A stretch of 64,000 nucleotides of DNA from NCBI RefSeq assembly GCF_003967355.1, contig NZ_BIFH01000019.1:310001-374000 (forward strand), read 5' to 3'. The position numbers were made by a program, and so were the translations under genes. Origin of the DNA: Embleya hyalina. GTDB taxonomy: Bacteria; Actinomycetota; Actinomycetes; Streptomycetales; Streptomycetaceae. Positions 36,520 through 44,925 of the stretch are shown here, piece after piece (position 1 is the stretch's first letter; each line of letters starts with the position of its first letter). The notes under the pieces are model-generated. The model was not told the origin of the DNA and searched no databases. It worked only from the letters and a program-made list of their open reading frames with translations.

Positions 36520-36650
36520 TCCGGCGGGGGTTCCAATCGGCGTCGATGGCCGCGAGTCGGGCCCGGCGTTCGCGCTCCCGGTCGAGGTTCCGGCGGGTCT
36601 CCAGCGGTCGTCGCCCGTTGGCGTTCGTGGACCGGAAGCCCATTGCCACC
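36520..36650 (-). pseudogene. helicase-associated (HA) domain relic
   Basis: The minus-strand frame reads RSTNANGRRPLETRRNLDRE, then RERRARLAAIDADWNP. The linker-then-LxxIDxDWNP pattern is the start of the helicase-associated domain repeated in actinobacterial plasmid/phage helicases, where the Trp-Asn-Pro is usually followed by WPLDWQRHY; here the sequence degrades right after. A fragment, next to the transposase relic. Confidence 0.4.
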
Positions 36651-36854
36651 CCGACGGTGCCGACGAGGACCGGGGTGTGACCGAGGCACGCGCCAAAGCG
36701 ACAACGGGATGATTCCCAAGTCCTGACGTGCCTGGACTCACCTGCGGCGGCGGGCGGCGGGGTCGCGTTCGGCGACCTGTCGGGCGGCCGAGCCGACGCC
36801 GGGGCGGGCGTACGGCCCGTGGGGCGGCGGGTGGTCAGGACGCGATCCCTTTTC

Positions 36855-36870
36855 TTGATCAATCGATCCA
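36855..36870. promoter_or_regulatory. TetR operator, copy 1
   Basis: TTGATC-AAT-CGATCCA is an imperfect inverted repeat 19 bases upstream of the tetR start at 36890. ATCAnnCGATCCAGA recurs at 37638 upstream of the next gene, which makes an autoregulatory operator likely. Confidence 0.6.
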
Positions 36871-36889
36871 GATAGGTTACGGTGAGGTC

Positions 36890-37468
36890 ATGGCAAGGAC
36901 CCGGGAGTTCGACACCGAGGCGGCGGTGAGCCGCGCCATGGAACTGTTCTGGAGGCGTGGCTTCGAGGCGACTTCGGTACGCGACCTGACCCAGGAACTG
37001 GGGATCGGGCAGGGGTCCTTGTATGCCGCGTTCGGCGACAAGGACGGCCTGTACCGGGCGGCGCTGGAGCACTACCGCACCACCCTGGCGGCGGCCGCCC
37101 TGCGCAGCCTGGAGGAGGGGGCGGACGCCCGGTCGGCGATCCGCACGATGCTGGTCGAGCGGATCCGGATCGCCGTGGAAGACGACGGCCGGGGCTGCCT
37201 GGTGGTCAACGCCGCCTGCGAGCGCCTGCCGGAGGATGCGGCGATCCGGCGCACCGTGCGGGACATGCAGGAGGCCAGTCGGGACGCGCTCGCCGAGGTG
37301 CTGCGGGTCGCGGCGGAGCGGGGCGAGATCGCGACGCGACACGATCCGCACGCCCTCGCCGCCTTCCTCGTCACCTTCCTCAACGGACTGCTGGTCTCCG
37401 CAAAGATCACCCCGGACGTCCACGCCCTCGAACCCCTCGTGGAGGTCGCGCTGGCCGCCCTCGACTGA
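36890..37468 (+). CDS. TetR-family transcriptional regulator
   Basis: 192 residues from ATG 36890. The N-terminal helix-turn-helix is textbook: TEAAVSRAMELFWRRGFEAT, then VRDLTQELGIGQGSLYAAFGDKDGLYRAAL. The ligand domain has GCLVVNAACERLPEDAAIRR, as in the TetR_C subgroup of YcdC/AcrR-like regulators with a conserved Cys near 105. Operators lie just upstream of itself and of the gene at 37737, so it probably represses both in response to a small hydrophobic ligand. Confidence 0.82.
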   Translation: MARTREFDTEAAVSRAMELFWRRGFEATSVRDLTQELGIGQGSLYAAFGDKDGLYRAALEHYRTTLAAAALRSLEEGADARSAIRTMLVERIRIAVEDDGRGCLVVNAACERLPEDAAIRRTVRDMQEASRDALAEVLRVAAERGEIATRHDPHALAAFLVTFLNGLLVSAKITPDVHALEPLVEVALAALD

Positions 37469-37637
37469 TTTTTTCGGTCTCTGTCTCCGCAAGCGTGAAT
37501 TCCCGGGCCGCCGCGGCTGCTTGGCAACGGCGGCGAGGAATCGGCGCTGTTCCACGCCTGGTTCACCCCACCTGATCCCGCGACTCGAAGATCATTCACG
37601 CTGTGCGGAGACAGAACCTTTTTTCATGACCGCAATC

Positions 37638-37653
37638 TGTATCAGACGATCCA
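37638..37653. promoter_or_regulatory. TetR operator, copy 2
   Basis: TGTATC-AGA-CGATCCA, 84 bases upstream of the ATG at 37737, shares ATCAnnCGATCCAGA with the site upstream of tetR. The surrounding stretch (37610-37665) is unusually A/T-rich, as expected for a promoter. Confidence 0.6.
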
Positions 37654-37736
37654 GAAAAATTGCCTGCGCCCGCCCGAACACGGGGATCCGGCGACATCCA
37701 TCCCTTCCGGGCCACCCAACAACTTACGGAGAACCC

Positions 37737-39031
37737 ATGCCCCCCGCGCCCACCCCGAGCACGCCCGCTCTGGGTGCCGGCCGCTGGAACGTCTTTCCCG
37801 CAGCCGGTACCACCTTGACAGCCCGCGACTTCTTCGCCGCCACCGAGCCGCTGTTGCAGGGCATCATCGATGACAACGCCCTCACCGGCGCCGACGGCAA
37901 GGTGCTGGAGGATCAGGTCCGCGCGACACTTGCACTCGGCACCCGGGAGACCTCGCTGCCGCTGGGCATCGGCCCGGACAGTGCCTCGGCGGCGCGCGAA
38001 CTGGGCGGGCAGGCCGAGACGATCGGCCGGGAGCTCGCCTCCTGGGCCGCCTCGGCCCTGGAGAGGCTGCTCATCAGCCGGATCCCACTGCCCGCCGGAC
38101 CGCTGGTCGTCCGCAGCCACTGCTACGGCCACCTGCTCACCCCTCCCGCGGCCGACCTGCTCCGAGGCCGGCGCGGCGGGCCCGTCACGATGCAGCTCTA
38201 CAACGAGTGGCTGCACCAGATGGTCCTGCTGCGCGACGCCCTGCTGCCCTTCACCAACTGGCAGGACGTTCCGCTCCTGATCACCCCGACCGGTCTGCGG
38301 CACACCGAACCGGCCCGCGACGCGTTCCTCACCGAACTGCTGGTCCGCCGGATCCGGCACGCCGCCATCGTGGACTTCGCCCGCCGCGTCGTCACCGGCA
38401 CCTCCGGCCCGGCCGGCTACGGCTTCGAGGCGGGCGGCGGCACCGCCCTGCCCGCCGTCCTCGACCGGCCACCCCTCACCGCACCCCGGCACCTGCTGAC
38501 CTGGCGCACCGACCCGGCCGCCGAAGACACCGTCACGTACGTCGCCGAGGTGCAGGACTACTACGCCGCCCCCGCACCCTCGTCGAGGATCTGCCGCCCG
38601 CCGTCACCGCGTCGGGGCCGCTCACCGCCCGCATCGGCACCGGGCCGGTCGGCGACGGGACCCGCACCGCCCGCATCGAGGTCACCCACGACGGCACCAC
38701 CGCCCATGTCGACCTCGGCCAGGCCTTGCGCGGCCACCGCTTCGCCCACCGGCCGCACCCCGCCGAGGACGACGCACCCTCCGACGCCGCGCCTCGCACC
38801 GCGGCCGTGTGGTCCGCACTGCGCGCACCGGGGCTGGTGTGGACGCAAGCAGGCGACGCCACCCTGGACGCGAGGGGCCGGGACGACCTCGTCGTACTGG
38901 CCCTGCTCGGTCGGCTCTACCCGGAGAACGTCGTCTTGCGCTCCGCCGGCCGTATCGCCGCACGGACAACCGCGGACGGCACCGGACCCAGCCGCCTGGT
39001 GACTGTCGTCGACCCTCCCCGAGCCCACTGA
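37737..39031 (+). pseudogene. unknown protein, single frameshift
   Basis: ATG 37737 has GGAG five bases upstream. The first ~280 codons (WNVFPAAGTTLTARDFFA, PLVVRSHCYGHLLTPPAADLL, LYNEWLHQMVLLRDALLPF, VRRIRHAAIVDFARRVVTG) end at about 38577 in a run of five C; the next frame continues in the same style (LVEDLPPAVTASGPLTARIG, ARIEVTHDGTTAHVDLG, DDLVVLALLGRLYPENVVL) to 39031. Restoring one C gives a ~431-residue protein, of no family I recognise. It is probably controlled by the upstream TetR. The frameshift could be real or a sequencing error in a homopolymer. Confidence 0.6.
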
Positions 39032-39069
39032 CACCCGTATCGCGAAGTACGACGGAAAGGTTGGGGAAC

Positions 39070-39345
39070 ATGATGTTCGACCACGACGAAATGCCCGTCC
39101 GCACGGGCCGAGCCGCCGTCAACGGAACGACTCTGCGCTACCGCACGGCCGGGTCCGGCCCCGCGCTGGTGCTGTTGCACGGCGTCCCCAAGACCGGCTA
39201 CCACTGGCGCCACCTGATCCCGAAGCTGACGCCCCACTACACCGTCGTCGTACCGGACCTGCGCGGCCTCGGCGACTCCGCCCGTCCCGCGGACGGCTAC
39301 GACTCCGCGACGATGAGCGACGACATCGCCGAGTTGATGACCCAC
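39070..39345 (+). pseudogene. truncated epoxide hydrolase-like alpha/beta hydrolase
   Basis: ATG 39070 begins a normal alpha/beta hydrolase: GRAAVNGTTLRYRTAGSGPA, LVLLHGVPKTGYHWRHLIP (oxyanion HGxP motif), then VVVPDLRGLGDSARPADGYD and MSDDIAELM. After about 92 residues, before the nucleophile elbow, homology stops and the sequence runs into the convergent ATPase gene and its terminator. So only the N-terminal third remains. It follows the frameshifted gene by 38 bases and probably once shared its operon. Confidence 0.65.
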
Positions 39346-39383
39346 CGATCCCGCTCCCGGGCCTGCGTGGACCACACCCGGGC

Positions 39384-39425
39384 GCCGCCCCGGGGAGCCG
39401 TTCGTCGGGGCTCCGTCGGGGCGGC
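39384..39425 (-). terminator. terminator hairpin of the RsbW-like gene
   Basis: GCCGCCCC (39384-39391) pairs with GGGGCGGC (39418-39425), and inner GGAGCC/GGCTCC segments extend the stem around GTTCG. It begins directly after the minus-strand stop at 39427. Confidence 0.6.
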
Positions 39426-39426
39426 C

Positions 39427-39882
39427 TCACGGGAGTTGCCCGCTGGCGCAACCGATTGCATCACCGGGGATTTCGGCCCACACCGTCTTGCCTCCTCGAT
39501 GGCGCTCGACGGTGAGCCGTCCGCCCAGCTCACGGAGCAGGGCACCGACGATGGCCGTGCCACGGCCGCAGGTGGCGTCGGCGGAAGGGGCGAGGTGCCG
39601 TGGGGAGGCCGTGCGGTTGTCCCCGACCCCGAGTCGCAGCCGTCCCGCGTCGCCCATCTGCAGGGTGATACGGATGCTCGGCGTCGACGCCCCGGCGTGC
39701 ACGACCGCGTTCGTGACCAGCTCGGTGACGACCAGCCCCACGGTGTGTACCGTCTCCGGCTCGACGAGGGAGCCCCCGGCGAGGACCTCGTCCATCACGC
39801 GCCTGCGCATCCGCGGGACGACACAGGGCTGCGGTGGCACGTCGAACGTACGGATCACGGGGCGAGACGTGGCGGTGTCCAT
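39427..39882 (-). CDS. RsbW-like ATP-binding anti-sigma regulator
   Basis: 151 residues of the histidine kinase-like ATPase fold found in anti-sigma factors and Streptomyces regulators. The N box VVTELVTNAVVHAG lies near residue 57, a G1-like VGDNRTASPRH near 87 (the usual Gly-x-Gly-x-Pro is weakened) and the G2 box CGRGTAIVGAL near 106. Such proteins bind and may phosphorylate an anti-anti-sigma factor or a sigma factor. No sigma or STAS partner is adjacent. Its promoter region contains the same 20-bp palindrome as the catabolic island downstream, so it may be part of that regulon. Confidence 0.75.
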   Translation of the reverse strand: MDTATSRPVIRTFDVPPQPCVVPRMRRRVMDEVLAGGSLVEPETVHTVGLVVTELVTNAVVHAGASTPSIRITLQMGDAGRLRLGVGDNRTASPRHLAPSADATCGRGTAIVGALLRELGGRLTVERHRGGKTVWAEIPGDAIGCASGQLP

Positions 39883-39925
39883 GGCGATCTCACTTGGAGG
39901 GATGGGGCGGAACGGGATCCATAAC

Positions 39926-39945
39926 TGAATCTGAAATCAAGTTCA
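39926..39945. promoter_or_regulatory. catabolic-island operator, site a
   Basis: TGAA-TC-TGAAATCA-AG-TTCA, fitting TGAA-NN-TGAATTCA-NN-TTCA with one central mismatch. It lies 44 bases upstream of the RsbW-like gene. One of five related sites (41981, 48018, 49767, 53056). Confidence 0.6.
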
Positions 39946-40147
39946 ACACCAGAGACCGCCACTGTCAACCGATTTGGCGAACATAATTGGACAAATCGGA
40001 GCTACTGTGTGGCCGCGATCGCCGCTCGGGCGATCGGCTCACCGGACGGCGAGGCCCCCACGATGTGCTCCCGAGCCGTGCGGGTACCGAACTCCAAGGC
40101 GTGGCCGGGGAGGCCGCCGGGTGCGGCGCCCCCGGCCCATACCGACT

Positions 40148-41212
40148 CTAGGGAGTCCCGAGCGCCGCCAGCCCCGCGGCGACGAGTGGCTGGACCGCCT
40201 GCCCGACGGTGCCGAACGCTCCGCCGGGTGTCTTGCCCTCCGTGTACCGCCGGTGGATGCCTTCGCAGATGACCGCGAGTTTGTAGTGGGCGAGAGCCAG
40301 GTGGAAGGACAGGTCCTCGACCGGACGGCGGCTTTGGTCGGCGTAGCGGGCGATGGTCGCCTCGGGGCCCAGGTAGCCCGGAGAGCGGCTCGCGTCGCCC
40401 AGTTCCGGCACGTCGAAGATCTCCGTCAGGGAGCTGTAGACGACGAGCAGCGCGAGATCCGTCAGGGGGTCGCCCAGCGTCGCCATCTCCCAGTCGAGAA
40501 TCGCCGTGACCCGGCCATCGCTGGTCAGCAGGTTGTCGAGCCGGTAATCGCCGTGCACGATGGCGGCGGTTCCGTCGTCCAGCGAGACATCCGCGACGGT
40601 CCCCGCCCGTGCCCCGAGCGCGTGCAGCAGTTCGTCCGCCCCCTCGATGGGGCGGCGCAGGGACCCGGCCATCTGCCGTCCCCAACGCTCGACCTGGCGG
40701 CGGACGAATCCCTGCGGACGTCCGAACTCGGCGAGGCCGATCGTTCTCGGATCGACCGCGTGAAGTCGGACCAGCGTGTCGATCATCACCTCGCAGATGC
40801 GGGTCGTCGCGGCGGGTCCCTCGGCCTTCAGCTGCTCCGCCGTGCGGAACGGTGTCCCCGCGACGCGCTCCATGACGTAGAACGGGGCGCCGATGACCTC
40901 GGGATCGTCGCAGTAGGCCATGGTTTCGGGAACGGGGACATCCGTGTGGGCGAGGGCCCTCATCACCACGAACTCCCGTCTCATGTCGTGCGCGGTCGCT
41001 TGGACGTGTCCGAGCGGGGGCCTGCGGAGGATGCGCACCGTCCGTCCGTCGAATATGGCGAAGTTCAGGTTCGACCGGCCGCCGGTGACCGGTTCGACCG
41101 TCAGCTCCGGACCGAGATCGCCGGGGGCGTGCCGCGCGTACCACTTCGCGAGGCGCGCGGGATCCGGCAGTGGCACGGTTCCGGCTTCTCGGCTTCCATC
41201 GTTCTCGGTCAC
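40148..41212 (-). CDS. ACAD10-like phosphotransferase (APH fold)
   Basis: 354 residues from GTG 41212, chosen for GAGGG five bases upstream and because homology starts soon after; ATG 41251 is an alternative. The aminoglycoside-phosphotransferase/choline-kinase fold is clear: VEPVTGGRSNLNFAIFDG (ATP loop), YVMERVAGTPF, the catalytic loop AAIVHGDYRLDNLL with Asp and Asn, and AILDWEMATLGDPLTDLA, whose first Asp binds Mg. This is the subgroup found beside acyl-CoA dehydrogenases (ACAD10/11 N-terminal domain), thought to phosphorylate hydroxylated acyl-CoAs before elimination. It follows tetR and serves the same pathway as the ACAD at 42040. Confidence 0.8.
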   Translation of the reverse strand: MTENDGSREAGTVPLPDPARLAKWYARHAPGDLGPELTVEPVTGGRSNLNFAIFDGRTVRILRRPPLGHVQATAHDMRREFVVMRALAHTDVPVPETMAYCDDPEVIGAPFYVMERVAGTPFRTAEQLKAEGPAATTRICEVMIDTLVRLHAVDPRTIGLAEFGRPQGFVRRQVERWGRQMAGSLRRPIEGADELLHALGARAGTVADVSLDDGTAAIVHGDYRLDNLLTSDGRVTAILDWEMATLGDPLTDLALLVVYSSLTEIFDVPELGDASRSPGYLGPEATIARYADQSRRPVEDLSFHLALAHYKLAVICEGIHRRYTEGKTPGGAFGTVGQAVQPLVAAGLAALGTP

Positions 41213-41300
41213 CAGCGCCCTCACAGCTCTTCGCCATCTGAAAACGTCCATCCCAAGACCCCCGTGGCCCCGGCTGTCCGGTTCGCCCCGATCGGCACGG

Positions 41301-41966
41301 TCACGCCGAGAGGTTGAGGCCGTTGACCCACAACCTGGTACAGACGGCGACGATCTCCTCGAGATCGCGTGGCCCCTCCTCCAGGGCGAAGCACTCGAAG
41401 GCCAGCCGGCTCACCATCAGGGACAGCGCACGGGCCGCCAACTCGGGGTCCACGGTGGGGTCCGCGAGTCCGCGGTCCTGCAACTCCTTGATCCGACGGG
41501 CGTTCCGCTCGCCGAAGGCGCGCGCGCTGCGCGCCCGGACTTCCTCGAATCGGGGATCGATCATCGCCACCTGCTGCATCAGCTTCATGAGCTTGGCATT
41601 GCGTTTGTAGGCGACCAGATAGGCCCGATTGCTCGCCTCGATGACGGCGGCCGGCCCCTCGTCCTCCGGCACATGGGGCATGCCGGGATGGAGCATGTCG
41701 TGCCGTGCCGCCTCGATCACCGCCGCGAAGACTTCTTCCTTGCCCTCGAAGTAGGTGTAGAAGGTCCCGATCGAGCAGGTCGCTTCGGCGGTGATGTCGA
41801 CGAGTCGAGCGTTGAGGAAGCCGTCGCGCTCGAATACGACTCGAGCCGCCTTGACCAGTGCTTCACGCGTACGCAGGCCCCGGCGAGTGGTGGGCATCTC
41901 CTTGGTCGTGGCGATTCCGGTCAGCGAGCCGATCGAGGCCATGGAGTCGCCGTCCGTGGCATTCAC
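41301..41966 (-). CDS. TetR-family regulator of the catabolic island
   Basis: 221 residues. Helix-turn-helix near 35-75: TREALVKAARVVFERDGFLN, then DITAEATCSIGTFYTYFEGKEEVFAAVI. The effector half is helical and ends RLWVNGLNLSA, like TetR proteins of fatty acid, terpenoid or steroid degradation. A 20-bp near-palindrome lies 15-34 bases upstream of its ATG and related copies precede four other units, which makes this protein the best candidate for their repressor. The ligand is probably a CoA thioester of the substrate. Confidence 0.82.
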   Translation of the reverse strand: MNATDGDSMASIGSLTGIATTKEMPTTRRGLRTREALVKAARVVFERDGFLNARLVDITAEATCSIGTFYTYFEGKEEVFAAVIEAARHDMLHPGMPHVPEDEGPAAVIEASNRAYLVAYKRNAKLMKLMQQVAMIDPRFEEVRARSARAFGERNARRIKELQDRGLADPTVDPELAARALSLMVSRLAFECFALEEGPRDLEEIVAVCTRLWVNGLNLSA

Positions 41967-41980
41967 GACATAACCATTGT

Positions 41981-42000
41981 CGAGTTCGGATTCATATTTG
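41981..42000. promoter_or_regulatory. catabolic-island operator, site b
   Basis: CGAG-TT-CGGATTCA-TA-TTTG, 15 of 20 positions identical to the reverse complement of site 53056. It lies between the ACAD stop and the tetR start, the expected place for autorepression. Confidence 0.55.
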
Positions 42001-42039
42001 ATGGTACATCCACTCCGCGGTCGGTGCCGTCACGTGCCG

Positions 42040-43269
42040 TCACACGGTGACGCGGGAACGCTCGCGCGTTCGTCGTGCCAGTTCACGGCGTGCGATGGCA
42101 CGCTTGTGCACCTCGTCCGGGCCGTCCGCGAAGCGCAGGGTGCGCAGTTCCGCGTACATGCTCGCGAGGGGGAAGTCGTCGGACAGCCCGCCTCCTCCGT
42201 GCACCTGGATGGCACGGTCGAGGACCTTCAGGGCCACGCCGGGCGCGGCCACCTTGATCGCGGAGATCTCGGTGCGCGCGGCCTTGTTTCCGACCGTGTC
42301 CATCAGCCAGGCCGTCTTGAGGGTCAGCAGCCGGACCATCTCCAGTTCCACGCGGGACTCGGCGATCCAGTCCTGGATGTTTCCGCGTTCGGACAGCGGC
42401 TGCCCGAAGGTGGTCCGGCTCTGCGCCCGGTCGACCATGAGGTCGAGCGCCCGCTCCGCCATGCCGATCGCCCGCATGCAGTGGTGAATCCGTCCCGGCC
42501 CCAGGCGGGCCTGACCGATCATGAACCCGTCCCCCTCACCGGCCAGCAGGGCCGACTTGGGGACTCGGACGTCCTCGAAGTGGATCTCGGCGTGGCCGAC
42601 ACGGTCCTGATAGCCGAAGACCGGCAGGCCGCGGACGATGCTGACCCCGGGTGTGTCGACCGGCACGATCAGCATGCTCTGCCGGCGGTACGGTTCGGCG
42701 CCGGGATCGGTCTCGCCCATGACGATGAGGACCCGGCACCTCTTGTGGAGGGCGTTGGAGATCCACCATTTGCGGCCGTTCAGGATGTAGTGGTCGCCGT
42801 CGAACTCCATGCGGAGTCGGATATTGGTGGCGTCGGAACTCGCCACGTCGGGCTCCGTCATCGCGAACGCCGAGGCGATCTCGCCGGCCAGCAGCGGCCT
42901 GAGCCACCGCTCCTTCTGCTCCTCGGTCCCGAACAGGGTCAGAATCTCCATGTTCCCCGTGTCGGGGGCGTTGGAGTTGGTCGCTTCCGGGGCCAGGTGG
43001 ATGCTGCGGCCGAGCATCTCGGCGAGTGGCGCGTATTCGACGTTGGTCAGACCAGGGCCCCACTCGGCGTGGGGGTGGAACAGGTTCCACAGTCCGCGCC
43101 CGCGAGCTTCCGCCTTCAGCTCCTCCAGGACGGGAGGATGGAAGTTGGGATCCCCCGACGCGCGCATCTGCTTCTCGTAGACGGCCTCCGCGGGATGGAC
43201 GCAGTCGTCCATGAAGGACAGAAGCTTCTCGTGGTACGCGTGGCCGCGGTCACTGATCGAAAAGTTCAC
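42040..43269 (-). CDS. acyl-CoA dehydrogenase
   Basis: 409 residues, the ACAD10/11-like branch of acyl-CoA dehydrogenases. FAMTEPDVASSDATN near residue 140 is the FAD/substrate signature, KWWISNALHKR near 172 the second conserved site, then GFMIGQARLGPGRIHHCMRAIG (residues ~260-281), SRTTFGQPL and the C-terminal QVHGGGGLSDDFPLA. It oxidises an acyl-CoA to the enoyl-CoA, passing electrons to an ETF. ATG 43269; 30 bases after the ABC ATPase stop, so probably the last gene of the transporter operon. The adjacent APH-fold gene suggests hydroxyacyl or branched substrates. Confidence 0.88.
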   Translation of the reverse strand: MNFSISDRGHAYHEKLLSFMDDCVHPAEAVYEKQMRASGDPNFHPPVLEELKAEARGRGLWNLFHPHAEWGPGLTNVEYAPLAEMLGRSIHLAPEATNSNAPDTGNMEILTLFGTEEQKERWLRPLLAGEIASAFAMTEPDVASSDATNIRLRMEFDGDHYILNGRKWWISNALHKRCRVLIVMGETDPGAEPYRRQSMLIVPVDTPGVSIVRGLPVFGYQDRVGHAEIHFEDVRVPKSALLAGEGDGFMIGQARLGPGRIHHCMRAIGMAERALDLMVDRAQSRTTFGQPLSERGNIQDWIAESRVELEMVRLLTLKTAWLMDTVGNKAARTEISAIKVAAPGVALKVLDRAIQVHGGGGLSDDFPLASMYAELRTLRFADGPDEVHKRAIARRELARRTRERSRVTV

Positions 43270-43299
43270 AGGGGTACTTCCTTCGCTTGCGTAGTCGCT

Positions 43300-44868
43300 T
43301 CACCGGGTTGTCGAGTCTTCGGGCACGACCTCGCCGCTCCGGAAGCACAGACGGGTCAGCAGGGCCTTGGTGGCCTGGGCGCCGAGTACGTCGGCCACGA
43401 GTGCGCCGTGCCTCATCACCAGGACGCGGTCGCAGACCGCCAACTCGTCGAAGTCACTGGAGATCAGCAGGATCGACGTGCCCTCGCGAGCGAGGCCGGC
43501 GATCGTCTCGTAGATCTCCGCGCGCGCTCCCACGTCGACGCCGACGGTCGGTTCGTCGAGGACGAGAACCGACGGGCCGGTGCGGACGTACTTCGCGAGA
43601 ACCACCTTCTGCTGGTTGCCGCCACTGAGGCTGAGCACGGGCCGTGAGGTGTCGTCGGTCTTCACCGCGAACCGCTCCGCGAGCCGGCGCCCGGTCCGCC
43701 GGGAGGACCTGGGCGAGAAGCCCGTGAACATGGTCCGGGCCCGGCCGAGCGCCGCGACCGCCAGGTTGGTGTCGATGGATTCACCGAGCAGCAACCCCTG
43801 GCTCCGGCGTTCCTCGGGGACGAGGGCAACGCCGGCGCGAATCGCGTCGTGGGGTGAACGCGGCGCATATCGTGCGCCGTCCAGCGTCATCGTCCCGCTG
43901 CTCGGCCGGTCGGCACCGATGAGGAGGCGCGCGAGCTCGGTGCGCCCGGCCCCGGCCAGGCCCGCGATTCCGAGCACCTCCCCGACGTGAAGGTCGAAGG
44001 TCGCGCCGCTCACCTTGTCCTTCCGGCCCAACCCGCGCACGGCGAGCCGCACGGGCCCGCGCGCCGCGTCCTTCGCGCCGACATGGCGCGTCGGTTCCTC
44101 GACCTCGTGTCCGACGATGTGACGCGTCAGCGACACGACGTCGAGCCGGTCGGATCGGTGCGAGCCCACGACCCGGCCGTCCCGCATGGTCGTCACCTCG
44201 TCGGAGACGAGAAGGACCTCTTCCAGACGGTGGGAGATGTAGAGCACCCCGACGCCGTTCGTGGTGAGTTCCCGGATCACCCCGTAGAGGAGATCGGCCT
44301 CGTCCTGAGTGAACGACGCGGTCGGTTCGTCCATCGCGATGAAGCGGGCCGGTCTCATCAGCGACCGTGCGAGCGAGACCATCCATCTGTCGGAGACGGA
44401 CAGCTTCTCGACCGGCACATCGAGCGGGATGTCGTAGCCGAGGAGCTCTCTCACCTCTCCGGCGCGCCCGCGCAGGGCCTTGGTGGCGACGAACCCCGAC
44501 CTTCCGGCAGTGATCCCCAGTGCCATGTTCTGCAGGCCGGTGAACTTCGGCACCAGATTGAGCTCCTGGTGCACGAAATTCAGCCCGAGATCGGCTGCCC
44601 GCTGGGGCGATTCGATCGGGACCACCCGACCGTCGAGGGCGATCTCTCCCCCGTCCGCCTGCTCGACTCCGGCCAGAATCCGGACCAGGGTCGACTTGCC
44701 GGCGCCGTTGGCACCGCACAGCGCCAATACCTCTCCGCCGCGCAGCGTGATCGAGACGTCGTCGAGCGCCTGAAGTCCTCCGAAGCGCTTGGAGATTCCC
44801 CGCATCTCCAGGAGTGAGGTGTGGTCGACCAGTTCGACGGGCGTGCCCCGTGCGCTCTCGATCGTCAC
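43300..44868 (-). CDS. sugar-type ABC importer ATPase (two fused NBDs)
   Basis: 522 residues with two ABC domains in tandem, the RbsA/MglA architecture. The first has Walker A GANGAGKST near 53, Q-loop VHQELN, and Walker B ARFIAMDEPTA; its signature is LSVSDRWM rather than LSGGQ, as is normal in this family. The second has a degenerate GLAGAGRTEL loop, the true signature LSGGNQQKVVLAKYV and VLVLDEPTVGVD. It energises import with the permease at 45789 and the lipoprotein at 46892. In this operon the substrate is more likely a carboxylic acid or alcohol of the pathway than a sugar. Confidence 0.85.
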   Translation of the reverse strand: MTIESARGTPVELVDHTSLLEMRGISKRFGGLQALDDVSITLRGGEVLALCGANGAGKSTLVRILAGVEQADGGEIALDGRVVPIESPQRAADLGLNFVHQELNLVPKFTGLQNMALGITAGRSGFVATKALRGRAGEVRELLGYDIPLDVPVEKLSVSDRWMVSLARSLMRPARFIAMDEPTASFTQDEADLLYGVIRELTTNGVGVLYISHRLEEVLLVSDEVTTMRDGRVVGSHRSDRLDVVSLTRHIVGHEVEEPTRHVGAKDAARGPVRLAVRGLGRKDKVSGATFDLHVGEVLGIAGLAGAGRTELARLLIGADRPSSGTMTLDGARYAPRSPHDAIRAGVALVPEERRSQGLLLGESIDTNLAVAALGRARTMFTGFSPRSSRRTGRRLAERFAVKTDDTSRPVLSLSGGNQQKVVLAKYVRTGPSVLVLDEPTVGVDVGARAEIYETIAGLAREGTSILLISSDFDELAVCDRVLVMRHGALVADVLGAQATKALLTRLCFRSGEVVPEDSTTR

Positions 44869-44925
44869 GAACAGGACCTTTCTTCGAACAAGGAGCCTCG
44901 GTGCGAGGCATCGGACCCGTCCCGC

